Below are positions 24,854-32,688 of a DNA stretch of 33,168 nucleotides, piece after piece; within the stretch, counting starts at the first letter, position 1, and the number at the start of each line of letters is the position of its first letter. Position numbers and translations under genes: made by a program. A model generated the notes under the pieces. The model saw only the letters and a program-made list of their open reading frames with translations, did not search any database and was not told the origin of the DNA. This DNA comes from Mycobacterium sp. Lineage in GTDB: Bacteria; Actinomycetota; Actinomycetes; Mycobacteriales; Mycobacteriaceae. The DNA lies in the NCBI GenBank assembly GCA_011620645.1, contig WOYS01000082.1, positions 98,641 through 131,808 on the forward strand. The letters run 5' to 3'.

Positions 24854-26079
24854 TGGCCGAGTTCACCATGCCCGCGCTTGGCGCCGACATGGACGAGGGA
24901 ACCCTCAACGAATGGCTGGTCAAGCCCGGTGACACGGTGACCCGCGGACAGATCATCGCCGTCGTGGAGACGACCAAGGCCGCGGTGGAGATCGAATGCT
25001 GGCAGGAAGGCACGGTCGCCGAGCTGCTGGTGCCGATCGGCCAGACCGTCCAGGTCGGTACGCCGATGGCGCGGTTGGTGGCACCGGGCGAAACTGCAGA
25101 GCCAACAGCGACGCCAGCCGCCATCCAGCCCGTCGCAACCCCGGTTGTCGAACCCGCGCCGGTCGCCGTGCCCGCACCGGTGCCGCCGGCCGAGCACCGG
25201 CGTCGTTGGGTCTCCCCCGCCGCCCGTCGGCTGGCGCTGTCGCTGGGCGTCGACGTCGACATGGTGACCGGTACCGGCCCGCAGGGAGCCGTCATCATCA
25301 GCGACGTCGAGCACGCCGCGGCCCACGCAAAGGCGGCCATCGCCGAAACACCGAAACCCGTTGCAGAACCGACGAATTCGCTGTCAGCCAAGGAGGTCGC
25401 CGCCAGGCGGGCCGCGGAGATGCGCCGAGCGATCGCCGCCGCGATGAGCCGGTCGAAGCACGAGATACCGCACTATTACCTGACCCACGAGATCATGATG
25501 GATGCGGCGCTGAGCTGGCTGGCCGACCGCAATGCGCAGCGAGCCGTCACCGAGCGGGTGCTTCCGGCGGTGCTGCAATTGAAGGCCGTCGCCCTCGCGG
25601 CCCAACGCTTCGGCGAACTCAACGGGTTCTGGCGCGACGAATGCTTCGTGCCGGCCGCAGCGGTGCACGTCGGGGTGGCGATCTCGTTACGCGGCGGTGG
25701 CTTGGTGGCCCCGGCCATCCACGACGTCGCCGGCAAGAAGCTAGATGAGCTGATGGGCGACCTCACCGACCTGGTGGCCCGCGCCCGCGCATTCTCCTTG
25801 CGCAGTTCGGAGATGTCGGATCCGACGATCACCGTCACCAACCTCGGCGACCAGGGCGTCGACGCGGTATTCGGCGTGATCTACCCACCCCAGGTTGCCC
25901 TGGTGGGGTTCGGCAAACCGGCGCAACGGGTGCGCGCTGTCGACGGCGGCATCCGCATCGCCACCACGGTGCAGGCTACCCTGGCGGCCGACCACCGCGC
26001 GAGCGACGGTCACCGCGGTGCGTTGTTCCTGGCTTCCGTCAACGACCTGCTTCAGCAGCCCGACCTCCTGGAGAACTGA
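24853..26079 (+). CDS. pdhC: 2-oxoacid dehydrogenase E2 component (dihydrolipoamide acyltransferase)
   Basis: 408 aa. One N-terminal lipoyl domain (residues 1-75) with lipoyl-lysine K41 in ETTKAAVEIE, an Ala/Pro/Val-rich linker (about 80-115), a peripheral-subunit-binding domain (VSPAARRLALSLGVDVDMV, then GTGPQGAVIISDV), and the catalytic domain from about 180 to the end with ADHRASDGHRGALF (HxxxDG). It transfers the acyl group from E1 to CoA. ATG 24853 overlaps the E1-beta stop (TGATG); GTG 24850 is one codon upstream. No E3 dihydrolipoamide dehydrogenase gene lies nearby, so the shared cellular Lpd is presumably used. Confidence 0.92.
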   Translation: MAEFTMPALGADMDEGTLNEWLVKPGDTVTRGQIIAVVETTKAAVEIECWQEGTVAELLVPIGQTVQVGTPMARLVAPGETAEPTATPAAIQPVATPVVEPAPVAVPAPVPPAEHRRRWVSPAARRLALSLGVDVDMVTGTGPQGAVIISDVEHAAAHAKAAIAETPKPVAEPTNSLSAKEVAARRAAEMRRAIAAAMSRSKHEIPHYYLTHEIMMDAALSWLADRNAQRAVTERVLPAVLQLKAVALAAQRFGELNGFWRDECFVPAAAVHVGVAISLRGGGLVAPAIHDVAGKKLDELMGDLTDLVARARAFSLRSSEMSDPTITVTNLGDQGVDAVFGVIYPPQVALVGFGKPAQRVRAVDGGIRIATTVQATLAADHRASDGHRGALFLASVNDLLQQPDLLEN

Positions 26080-26085
26080 GCGAAG

Positions 26086-26337
26086 ATGACGACTCAAGAT
26101 GACATTCGCAGCCAGGTGCTGTCGGTGCTGACGACGATTGCGCCCGAGGTCGATGCCGAGGACATCGACGACGACGTCCTTCTCCGGGATCAGGTGGACC
26201 TCGACTCGATGGACTGGCTGAACTTCCTTATCGGCATCCATAAGCGGCTGCAGGTCGACATCCCCGAGTCGGAATACGCGTCGCTGCGCACACTCACCGA
26301 CGTGCTCACCTACGTCGAACAGCATGCGGCGCACTAG
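26086..26337 (+). CDS. Stand-alone acyl carrier protein
   Basis: 83-aa acidic four-helix carrier protein. The phosphopantetheine attachment serine is S41 in DLDSMDWLNF, a variant of the usual DSL motif in which leucine is methionine. It begins six bases after the E2 stop and is followed nine bases later by the universal stress protein gene, so it belongs to the operon. No ketosynthase, adenylation or acyltransferase partner is encoded nearby. It may accept acetyl or another acyl group formed by the E2 or by the acetyl-CoA synthetase-like enzyme, or serve an unlinked synthase. Confidence 0.9.
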   Translation: MTTQDDIRSQVLSVLTTIAPEVDAEDIDDDVLLRDQVDLDSMDWLNFLIGIHKRLQVDIPESEYASLRTLTDVLTYVEQHAAH

Positions 26338-26346
26338 AGGAGCGAA

Positions 26347-27228
26347 ATGACGCAGCACACCAAGAAATACGGGATCCTGGTCGCAGTCGACGGCTCACCG
26401 GAGTCTGACGCCGCCGTCCGGTGGGCGACCGACGAAGCGGTATTGCACGATGCGCCAATCACACTCGCGCATGTCGTGGTCCCCATCGTGGTCAGCTGGC
26501 CGGTGGGTTCCCTTCAGGGCGAATTCCACCGGTGGCAGGAAGACAACGCGCTCCAGGTCATCGACCAGGCCGAAAAATTGGTTCGCGCCCATCTCGGCAA
26601 GTCGGCGGTGCCCGAGATCCGCACGGAGACCTTACACGACTATGACGTGCCCGCGCTGGTCGGTGCGTCCACACAGGCGCGGATGGTCGTCGTCGGAAAC
26701 CGTGGCCTTGGCGCGATCGGTCGCGCCGTGTTGGGGTCGGTCAGCAGCGGTTTGGTTCACCACGCGCATTGCCCCGTCGCCATCGTGCATGCCGACCAGG
26801 CGCAGGCGCCCGATCGCACTTCACCGGTGCTGCTTGGCATCGACGGGTCACCCGCCTCCGAGGCGGCCACGGCCCTGGCATTCGACGAAGCGTCACGCAG
26901 GCGGGTGGAGCTGGTGGCGCTGCACGCATGGAGCGATGTCGGTGTCTTCCCCATCGTGGGCATGGACTGGCACGAGTACGAGGACGAGGGCCACGAGATA
27001 CTCGGTGAACGCCTGGCCGGTTGGCAAGAGCAGTATCCGGATGTTCACGTGCGCCGGCGGATTGTCTGCGACAGACCTGCCCGCTGGTTGATCGAAGAGT
27101 CACAACAGGCTCAGCTGGTCGTCGTAGGAAGCCACGGCCGCGGCGGCTTCGCGGGCATGTTGCTCGGCTCGGTCAGTTCCGCTGTGGCGCAATCGGCGAA
27201 GGCTCCCGTGATCGTGGTGCGCCAGTAG
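26347..27228 (+). CDS. Universal stress protein with two tandem Usp domains
   Basis: 293 aa, paralogue of the 12407-13291 protein. Domain 1 begins [20 protein letters not shown] and has the nucleotide loop [19 protein letters not shown]. Domain 2 begins [17 protein letters not shown] and ends with [19 protein letters not shown]. Both ATP-binding motifs are intact. Last gene of the PEP synthase-to-ACP run, so induction by the DosR-like promoter is likely. AGAGGAGCG just before ATG 26347 is a good ribosome-binding site. Its stop is seven bases from the stop of the convergent Rv2030c-like gene. Confidence 0.92.
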   Translation: MTQHTKKYGILVAVDGSPESDAAVRWATDEAVLHDAPITLAHVVVPIVVSWPVGSLQGEFHRWQEDNALQVIDQAEKLVRAHLGKSAVPEIRTETLHDYDVPALVGASTQARMVVVGNRGLGAIGRAVLGSVSSGLVHHAHCPVAIVHADQAQAPDRTSPVLLGIDGSPASEAATALAFDEASRRRVELVALHAWSDVGVFPIVGMDWHEYEDEGHEILGERLAGWQEQYPDVHVRRRIVCDRPARWLIEESQQAQLVVVGSHGRGGFAGMLLGSVSSAVAQSAKAPVIVVRQ

Positions 27229-27235
27229 GGATTCG

Positions 27236-29275
27236 CTACAGGCCTGTGGGGTAGGTCTCGGGGGTTTCGCCGGCGAGCCACAGACTGGTCGGTTCCAGCG
27301 GCTCGAGGGCGCGCGTGGCGTCGATGTGGATTATCGCGTCGTACTGGTCGGAGGGGCGGACATGGAAATAATGGCTCTGCCGTTCCGATTGCGGCAGATA
27401 GATCACACCGATAGCCCGCGCCAGACGTACCACATCCAGGGCCTTTTCCGCCGGTGAGCCGTCATGCGTGACGATCAGGAACGCGTCCTTGCCGGTCTCG
27501 TGCAGAAGCTCCTCGATGCTGCCGTTCAGGGCTGGTCGGACGGCCTTGCGCTCGGCGATGCCGCCCCACTCGCTGGCCGCGGTGACGGTGCCCCGATACG
27601 TGCTGAAGCCGATGAGGCGGCATTCTTCGCCGTACCGTTCGCGGACCAGCTGACCGATGGTCAGCTGACCATCGGCGGACACCTCCGTCGCACGAGCGTC
27701 ACCCACATGGGAATTGTGCGCCCACACCACGATTCGGGCAGGTTCCACGCTGTGCGCATCCAGATGGGCCAGGAGTGCGTTGAGGGTCTCGGCCATATGG
27801 GTGTCGCGCATGTTCCACGACGTCGCCCGGCCGCGGAACATGCCCCGGTAGTACTCCTCGGCATTGCGCACCGTGACGGCGTTCTGCTGGGCGTAGAACA
27901 GTTCATCCTCGGCGAGCTCGCCGTCCTGGCTTAGATAGCTCAGCGCGTTGCGTTGTAGCTCGAGCAACTGCGCGACGGCTTGACGCTCACAGGACTGCCC
28001 GGCGCCGAACGCCGCGGCGTAGCCGTAGGCCTGACCGTCGTCGCCGGCCGAATGATCGAAACAGGCGTAGCGGCCTCGCGCCCGTGCCGCCGCGGTCGGG
28101 TCGACGGTGTCGAGGTAGGCGATCACCTCGTGCATCGAGCGGTGCAGGCTGTACAGATCAAGACCGTAGAAGCCGGTCTGGCGCGCCCCGTCGGTGGCAC
28201 ACCGCTGGTTGTGCCGGCGCAGCCACTGGGCGAAGTCGCGGACCACCACGTTGCGCCACATCCAGGCCGGGAAGCGTTCGAAGCCCCGCAGCGCCTCCTC
28301 GGCGGAGGAATCGCCGCCCAAACTCCGGACATACCGGTTCACCCGGTAGGCGTCGGGCCAATCGGCCTCCGCGGCGACGGCGTTGAAACCCTTCTGCTCG
28401 ATCAGCCATTTCGTGATCTCGGCGCGGGCCTCGTAGAACTCGTGGGTACCATGCGAACTTTCGCCGATCAGCACGATGCGGGCATCGCCTATCAACTCGT
28501 CGAGCACCTCGCGAGGCGGCACCCCGCGCGGAGCGTCGATCGCGGCGTGCAGAACAAGATCGGCGGCCCGCTGCTCGACCAGGCCGACCGGCGTGGCTCC
28601 GGTCGTCGGGGTGGTCAGCAGCTCGCGGACCTCCTCGTCGCTGACCTGGCTGAAGTCCCAGAACGACTCGCCGACCGCCAGGAACGGCGTGGGCATCGAA
28701 GCGCAGACGACGTCGTCGACCAACCCAGCGAATTCGCGGCAGGTCGATTCCGGGGCGGCGGGCACGGCGATGACGATTCCGGCGGGCTCGCAATCACGCA
28801 GCGCCTGCACCGCGGCGAACATGCTCGACCCGGTCGCCAACCCGTCGTCGACCAGAATCACCGTCTTGCCGGTGACGTCGAGCGGTGGCCGACCATCGCG
28901 GTAGGCGGCCTCACGGCGGATCAGCTCACGGCCCTCGCGCTCGGCGATCTCCTGCAACTGCTGCGGGGTGACGCGCAGACCGCGCAGCACATCGTCGTTG
29001 ACCACGACACGGCCGCCGCTGGCCAGCGCGCCCACCGCGAACTCCTCGTGGCCGGGTGCACCGAGCTTGCGGACGACAAACGCGTCCAGGGGAGCCTCCA
29101 GTGCGGCGGCCACCTCCCATGCGACTGGAATGCCGCCGCGCGCCAGACCCAGGACGACGACGTCCGGCTTGCCGCGGTACGCCTGCAACAGACCGGCCAA
29201 CACCCGACCCGCCTCGCGGCGGTCGCGGAACACCCGCCTGGGCTTGTCCCCTCGCAGTTCGGTCATGCGTGTCAT
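27236..29275 (-). CDS. Phosphoribosyltransferase / erythromycin-esterase-like fusion protein (Rv2030c type)
   Basis: 679 aa, almost the same length and layout as the DosR-regulon protein Rv2030c. Residues about 15-215 are a type-I phosphoribosyltransferase domain with the PRPP loop [10 protein letters not shown] (142-151). Residues about 250-670 are an erythromycin-esterase-like domain with [10 protein letters not shown] (from 271), [16 protein letters not shown] and [13 protein letters not shown]. The physiological reaction of this fusion is not established; macrolide hydrolysis should not be assumed. ATG 29275, or ATG 29266 three codons on. In M. tuberculosis its relative lies between pfkB and hspX; here it is convergent to the operon and no hspX is visible. 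No convincing DosR box precedes it. Confidence 0.92.
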   Translation of the reverse strand: MTRMTELRGDKPRRVFRDRREAGRVLAGLLQAYRGKPDVVVLGLARGGIPVAWEVAAALEAPLDAFVVRKLGAPGHEEFAVGALASGGRVVVNDDVLRGLRVTPQQLQEIAEREGRELIRREAAYRDGRPPLDVTGKTVILVDDGLATGSSMFAAVQALRDCEPAGIVIAVPAAPESTCREFAGLVDDVVCASMPTPFLAVGESFWDFSQVSDEEVRELLTTPTTGATPVGLVEQRAADLVLHAAIDAPRGVPPREVLDELIGDARIVLIGESSHGTHEFYEARAEITKWLIEQKGFNAVAAEADWPDAYRVNRYVRSLGGDSSAEEALRGFERFPAWMWRNVVVRDFAQWLRRHNQRCATDGARQTGFYGLDLYSLHRSMHEVIAYLDTVDPTAAARARGRYACFDHSAGDDGQAYGYAAAFGAGQSCERQAVAQLLELQRNALSYLSQDGELAEDELFYAQQNAVTVRNAEEYYRGMFRGRATSWNMRDTHMAETLNALLAHLDAHSVEPARIVVWAHNSHVGDARATEVSADGQLTIGQLVRERYGEECRLIGFSTYRGTVTAASEWGGIAERKAVRPALNGSIEELLHETGKDAFLIVTHDGSPAEKALDVVRLARAIGVIYLPQSERQSHYFHVRPSDQYDAIIHIDATRALEPLEPTSLWLAGETPETYPTGL

Positions 29276-29744
29276 AGTCGATGCTCCGTTCAGGAAGGCT
29301 AACGTTCAGGAAGGCTAAGAGGGGATGTAGCGAGCTGAAAAACCGATGAGCAGCGATTTCATAAGCTAGCCCCCAGCGTGCCCTCTCGACACCGTTCGGT
29401 GTGGACATGTCGATACTGCACCGACGGCTCGCCGTCGGGAAGGGCGAAAGGCACCATGGCCTCGGGGCATTGGTCACTAATCCCCTCCGCTGTGGCCGCG
29501 TCGACTGCCCCCGGCAGTCAGAAGGGTTCACCAACGCGCAGATCGTTCGCCATCGCGTGTAACGTGTGGTCCCAGCGTGGTCCCTGGGTCATCGACGACC
29601 AGGGCGCCACGGCTCGCAGAAGGCCGGCTAGTAGTCGCCGCGGCCGCGTTGGTCGATTTGGCAAGTGCGGATGCCGACAACACAGAGACTCAGTCGGCTG
29701 AAACTACGGTTGCGACGGAAGCGCCCCGGGCGCAAACTGTCGCC
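29276..29744. other. Intergenic region upstream of the Rv2030c-type gene
   Basis: No well-supported gene. It contains the promoter side of the minus-strand fusion gene and a 16-bp tandem duplication immediately before its start. A plus-strand frame from GTG 29577 is in frame with the next gene and could extend it by 56 alanine- and threonine-rich residues. No clear promoter hexamers or DosR palindrome were found. Confidence 0.5.
29287..29318. repeat. 16-bp perfect tandem duplication
   Basis: Two adjacent copies of cgttcaggaaggctaa (29287-29302 and 29303-29318), 12 bases upstream of the Rv2030c-type start on the minus strand. The duplication lies in the 5' leader or promoter of that gene and may shift the spacing of its control elements. 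Confidence 0.93.
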
Positions 29745-29954
29745 ATGGCTGAGAAGAGCGAAGCAGTGGCGATCGCTGAGATCGAACGCCGCCTCGAAAG
29801 CAAGTACCCGGAGTTTCCGCAGCACGAGGTCAGACGTATTGTTCAGACCGTACACGCGAGGTTCGCCCAGAGCACCATCCGGGACTTTGTCCCGCTGTTC
29901 GTCGAACGTAACGCCGCCGAGCGGCTGAACAAGCTTGACAGGCTGGAGTCTTAG
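29745..29954 (+). CDS. Small three-helix-bundle domain protein
   Basis: 69-aa protein starting MAEKSEAVAIAEIERRL and containing FPQHEVRRIVQTVHARFAQ and IRDFVPLFVERNA. This helical pattern matches the short three-helix-bundle dimerisation domain proteins common in mycobacteria, whose function is unknown. Highly charged, with no membrane segment. ATG 29745 is chosen because the family similarity begins there; the frame extends to GTG 29577, and a 125-aa version with a low-complexity N-terminus is possible. Its stop overlaps the stop of the convergent small ORF by two bases. Confidence 0.7.
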   Translation: MAEKSEAVAIAEIERRLESKYPEFPQHEVRRIVQTVHARFAQSTIRDFVPLFVERNAAERLNKLDRLES

Positions 29955-30127
29955 CTCGCCTCCGAGTCGGCTCCACGTTGGCGCGATGACCGCGACCGAC
30001 GCGATGCCCCGCTCGCCTTCGCACCATCGGATGGTGCGGACGCGTCCCGCTCGGCCAGTTGGTCGGGAGTGTCGTCGACCGTGGTCCCCACGGCATCGCC
30101 GGGATACTGGTTGTGGATGAGTTCCAC
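29951..30127 (-). CDS. Small ORF of unknown function with a strong ribosome-binding site
   Basis: 58-aa frame starting at GTG 30127 (VELIHNQYPGDAVGTTV...). GGAGGTGA at 30133-30140, five bases from the GTG, is one of the best ribosome-binding sites in the window and is the main evidence that it is real. The first 35 residues look folded; the tail is Arg/Ser-rich. The HNQYPGDAVGT start recalls short proteins seen near phage structural genes, but I cannot confirm a family. It begins six bases after the stop of the upstream minus-strand ORF, suggesting a two-gene unit. Confidence 0.45.
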   Translation of the reverse strand: MELIHNQYPGDAVGTTVDDTPDQLAERDASAPSDGAKASGASRRSRSSRQRGADSEAS

Positions 30128-30132
30128 CTGTC

Positions 30133-30525
30133 TCACCTCCGGCACGGCCGGAGAAGCCGGAGCCGCCGAGCGCGGGGCGGCGGTTGGGTCGCCGACACCG
30201 ACGTCGACCCCGAAGTCGATTCGCCCCGCACGACCGATGGTGGCTGCCCGTTGTTCGCCGACCCGGCCGCCGGACGGTACATCTCAATGGCCTTCTGGGT
30301 GTAGACGCGATAGCCGAATTCCGGCTTGTACCCATGGATCTCGGGAGTGTCGAGGTCACGGATGAATGCCTCATCGGCGATGCGGGCGGCGTCGGCGGTG
30401 CGGCCGGCGGCGATCAGCGCGGTGATCATGCGTGTCAGGCTTCGCGACCCGGCGACGCCGTCGGGTGAGTGCTCCAGCGCCGACACGAAATCGGCAGGCG
30501 TCGTGTGGTCCCCGCGCGGTCCCAC
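30133..30525 (-). CDS. Possible hypothetical protein or coding remnant
   Basis: Open frame on the minus strand. Residues encoded from about 30510 down to 30270 look protein-like (TPADFVSALEHSPDGVAGSR, ALIAAGRTADAARIADEAFI, KPEFGYRVYTQKAIEMYRP); the last 40 residues are low-complexity and basic. No family is recognised. GTG 30525 is a guess without a good ribosome-binding site; the frame continues to 30666 but would then cross the toxin-antitoxin promoter. It could be the C-terminal remnant of a larger gene. Confidence 0.35.
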   Translation of the reverse strand: MGPRGDHTTPADFVSALEHSPDGVAGSRSLTRMITALIAAGRTADAARIADEAFIRDLDTPEIHGYKPEFGYRVYTQKAIEMYRPAAGSANNGQPPSVVRGESTSGSTSVSATQPPPRARRLRLLRPCRR

Positions 30526-30555
30526 CAACGATCGCCCAGAACCGGCTCGTGTCCC

Positions 30556-30590
30556 TTGACAAAAAGTCAACGTACTGCCATTGTAAGTAC
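30556..30590. promoter_or_regulatory. Two inverted repeats at the toxin-antitoxin promoter
   Basis: TTGAC-aaaaa-GTCAA (30556-30570) and GTACT-n9-AGTAC (30572-30590) are both perfect inverted repeats ending exactly at the antitoxin ATG 30591. TTGACA (30556-30561) fits a -35 hexamer. The only -10-like sequence is close to the ATG and no ribosome-binding site precedes it, so the message may be leaderless. Ribbon-helix-helix antitoxins autoregulate by binding such repeats. Confidence 0.65.
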
Positions 30591-30869
30591 ATGACTTCGA
30601 TGAAGGACGATCGGTTGCAGCTACGAGTGGACGCCGATGCGAAACGGCGATTGGAGAAGGCGGCATCCGAGGCGCACCTCAGTGTCAGCGCGTTCGTGCT
30701 CCAGGCTGCCAACCGTGCCGCCGACGACGTGCTCGCCGAACGGCAAACCATTCATCTCTCGCCCGATGCTGCGTCCGCCTTCACCGAAGCACTCAACCAC
30801 CCCGCGCGAGTCAGTGCGCGGCTCGCGAAGGCGCTGCAGCGGCCGGCGAAGTTCACCTGGCTGGGCTGA
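30591..30869 (+). CDS. DUF1778 (TacA-like) ribbon-helix-helix antitoxin
   Basis: 92-aa antitoxin. The N-terminal ribbon-helix-helix DNA-binding domain is LQLRVDADAKRRLEKAASEA with helix LSVSAFVLQAANRAAD. The C-terminal toxin-binding tail includes LSPDAASAFTEALNHPAR. It should neutralise the acetyltransferase encoded next and repress the shared promoter. ATG 30591 abuts the palindromic operator; ATG 30600 is the alternative. The toxin GTG follows one base after its stop. Confidence 0.9.
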   Translation: MTSMKDDRLQLRVDADAKRRLEKAASEAHLSVSAFVLQAANRAADDVLAERQTIHLSPDAASAFTEALNHPARVSARLAKALQRPAKFTWLG

Positions 30870-30870
30870 G

Positions 30871-31407
30871 GTGCAGTTCCATCGGCTGACACTGCTTGAC
30901 CCCGACAAACATCGCCGAGACGAATTCACCTCTGGCGAAACAACATTAGACGAGTGGCTGCGTCGCTATGCCGGCCAGAACCGGCGTGGCAACACCGCCG
31001 CCGTGTGGGTGATCACAGACGCCAACTATACGGTCGTCTGCTACGCTACTTTGTCGATGACTTCTGTCGATCGCTCCGCCGGCCCCAAACCATTGAGTAA
31101 GGGCGCACCACCATTGAGTAAGGGCGCACCGCAACAGATTCCCGCGCTGCTGATTGGCCGCCTGGCCACCCACACCCGCATGGCCGGCCTTGGGCTAGGA
31201 ACCGAGATGGTTAAGCACATCCTGGCCACCGCGGTCGAACTGAACATCAAGGCCGCGTGCCGCGCCGTCGTCGTCACCGCACTCAACGCCGAAGCATTGC
31301 GCTGGTGGCAGCGATTCGGGTTCGAACCGTTTGATGCCGACGATGCCGCCAACATGGATCTCTATCTGTTGACCAGAGACATCGCCGCCACATTGTCCGG
31401 CATGTAA
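30871..31407 (+). CDS. GNAT-family acetyltransferase toxin (TacT/AtaT type)
   Basis: 178-aa GNAT protein. Relatives paired with DUF1778 antitoxins acetylate the amino group of aminoacyl-tRNAs and stop translation. It shows the N-terminal SGETTLDEWLRRYAGQNRR typical of this toxin group, the acetyl-CoA loop TRMAGLGLGTEMV, and C-terminal NAEALRWWQRFGFEPF. The start is GTG 30871, one base after the antitoxin stop. A 21-bp in-frame tandem duplication inserts a second PLSKGAP between strands ahead of IPALLIGRLA. The effect of the insertion on activity is unknown. Confidence 0.9.
   Translation: MQFHRLTLLDPDKHRRDEFTSGETTLDEWLRRYAGQNRRGNTAAVWVITDANYTVVCYATLSMTSVDRSAGPKPLSKGAPPLSKGAPQQIPALLIGRLATHTRMAGLGLGTEMVKHILATAVELNIKAACRAVVVTALNAEALRWWQRFGFEPFDADDAANMDLYLLTRDIAATLSGM
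31089..31130. repeat. 21-bp in-frame tandem duplication within the toxin gene
   Basis: Two perfect adjacent copies of a 21-bp unit (31089-31109 and 31110-31130) that begins accattgagtaagg. Each codes for seven residues, giving PLSKGAP-PLSKGAP. Related toxins recalled from memory have this segment once. Confidence 0.96.
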
Positions 31408-31663
31408 CGCCGACAGGTTGGTCGAGTTGACCGTTAACCGTTGACTCGATCACTAGCTGCCGGCGGTGACACTTATGGCGACTCGGTCATTGCAACGGAG
31501 TGGCGCGCCTTGAGAGGTGGTGCTGTGTCCGACATAGATGGCACTCAAGCCAGCGACGATGAAGCAGAGGCCAACGGCGCGACGGAGGTGGGCGAGCCAA
31601 GCCTTGCAATCATTTGCGTCGCTTAAAACGACTGTGGTTGCGGCGCAACCGGGTTGAGCGCGG

Positions 31664-32620
31664 TTATCGGGGATGGGCCGCGAAGAACTGCCAGATGGTG
31701 TCGGTCGCGTTGAGCGCAGTCGACGGGGGCGGAAGGTTGCCAATTCGTTGCACGAGGGGACTGGGCACTCCGCCGGGCCATTGGTGGCCGGCCCCGGCAA
31801 CGGTGATCAGCTCTACGGTGCGCCCGTCCGGGCACGTAGCGGTTTGGGTGGTCACGTCGCCGGCCGTAGTGGAGTTGGGTGCCGGACAGCCGTCGATGGC
31901 ACGCCAGGCCGCGTTGACCGACGGCACCGCGGGTCCGTCGACGTTCGGCGCTCCGGAGGCCGAAAAGGCCTTGCCTGGCCCACCGTTGTAGGGAACGCGA
32001 TCGTCAGCGGTGCCGTGAATCTGTAGGACCGATGTCGGTTGCGCCTGTGAGCAGTCGGTCAGTAACGTGCCGGCTACGGGGGCGATTGCGGCGAAGAGGG
32101 TGGTCTGGCAGCCCAGTCGCAGCGTCATCATGGCCCCGTTGGACATGCCGGTGACATAGACGCGATTGGTGTCGACCGGTATCTGCTGCTCGATGCTGGC
32201 GACCATGCCGGTAAGGAATCCGACGTCGTCGATTCCAGTGTGCTGAGGGCGTCCGCAGCAGCTTCCCGCGTTCCATGCTCGATCCACCCCGTCGGGGTAG
32301 GCGACCAGGAATTGCCCGCTGTCGGCCTCGGCGTCCCACTCGTAGGCGCGTTCGGCTTGGGCGCCGTCGCCGTAGCCGCCGTGCAGCATCACGACCAGCG
32401 GGGCTGCGTCGGTGAGTCCCTGTGGTCGGTACAGCCGAAACGTCCGGGTCGCACCACCAGACTCCAAAGACTGACTGGACTGTCCCACCGGAATACTCGT
32501 CTGCTGCGGTGGAGCGCCGGTCGCGTGACCGCCTGCGACGCAGCCACCGATCACCAAAACCGCCACTGTTGCCAGGCACGCCGCAAGCGTGCGGGCAGAT
32601 CGAGACGCCATGTGCCCCAT
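31664..32620 (-). CDS. lpqC: LpqC-like lipoprotein esterase (PHB-depolymerase/feruloyl-esterase family)
   Basis: 318-aa secreted alpha/beta hydrolase. The N-terminus has a basic start and hydrophobic stretch TLAACLATVAVLVIGGC, with lipobox VIGGC and a lipid-modified cysteine expected. The mature enzyme has the oxyanion region VVMLHGGYGD, nucleophile GMSNGAMM, acid HGTADDRVPY and histidine GAGHQWPGG, plus cysteines likely in disulfides. It probably hydrolyses esters at the cell surface; M. tuberculosis LpqC is the nearest named relative recalled. The frame is open to 32923, but the signal peptide fixes ATG 32620 or ATG 32611. Divergent from the MarR gene, with a shared palindrome between them. 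Confidence 0.9.
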   Translation of the reverse strand: MGHMASRSARTLAACLATVAVLVIGGCVAGGHATGAPPQQTSIPVGQSSQSLESGGATRTFRLYRPQGLTDAAPLVVMLHGGYGDGAQAERAYEWDAEADSGQFLVAYPDGVDRAWNAGSCCGRPQHTGIDDVGFLTGMVASIEQQIPVDTNRVYVTGMSNGAMMTLRLGCQTTLFAAIAPVAGTLLTDCSQAQPTSVLQIHGTADDRVPYNGGPGKAFSASGAPNVDGPAVPSVNAAWRAIDGCPAPNSTTAGDVTTQTATCPDGRTVELITVAGAGHQWPGGVPSPLVQRIGNLPPPSTALNATDTIWQFFAAHPR

Positions 32621-32640
32621 CGTGCACACCGAATCGGATT

Positions 32641-32659
32641 TTGACAAGTGGCTTGTCAA
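32641..32659. promoter_or_regulatory. Perfect 8+3+8 palindrome, probable MarR operator
   Basis: TTGACAAG-tgg-CTTGTCAA lies between the divergent lpqC-like and MarR-family genes, 21 bases from the lpqC-like start and 30 from the MarR start. The symmetric TTGACAA/TTGTCAA core is a common MarR-family operator type. It also contains TTGACA on both strands, so bound protein would block both -35 regions. Confidence 0.75.
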
Positions 32660-32688
32660 TTGTGGAAGGGTGGCAGACTCAAGGCCTT

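Noticed and set aside
29470..29489. Candidate DosR box near the Rv2030c-type gene
   Set aside because: Both half-sites have multiple mismatches and the position is about 200 bases from the start.
31441..31626. Small plus-strand frame between the toxin and the lipoprotein esterase
   Set aside because: No ribosome-binding site, no recognisable domain and compositionally like non-coding sequence; the opposing minus-strand frame has a short hydrophobic stretch but no usable start.
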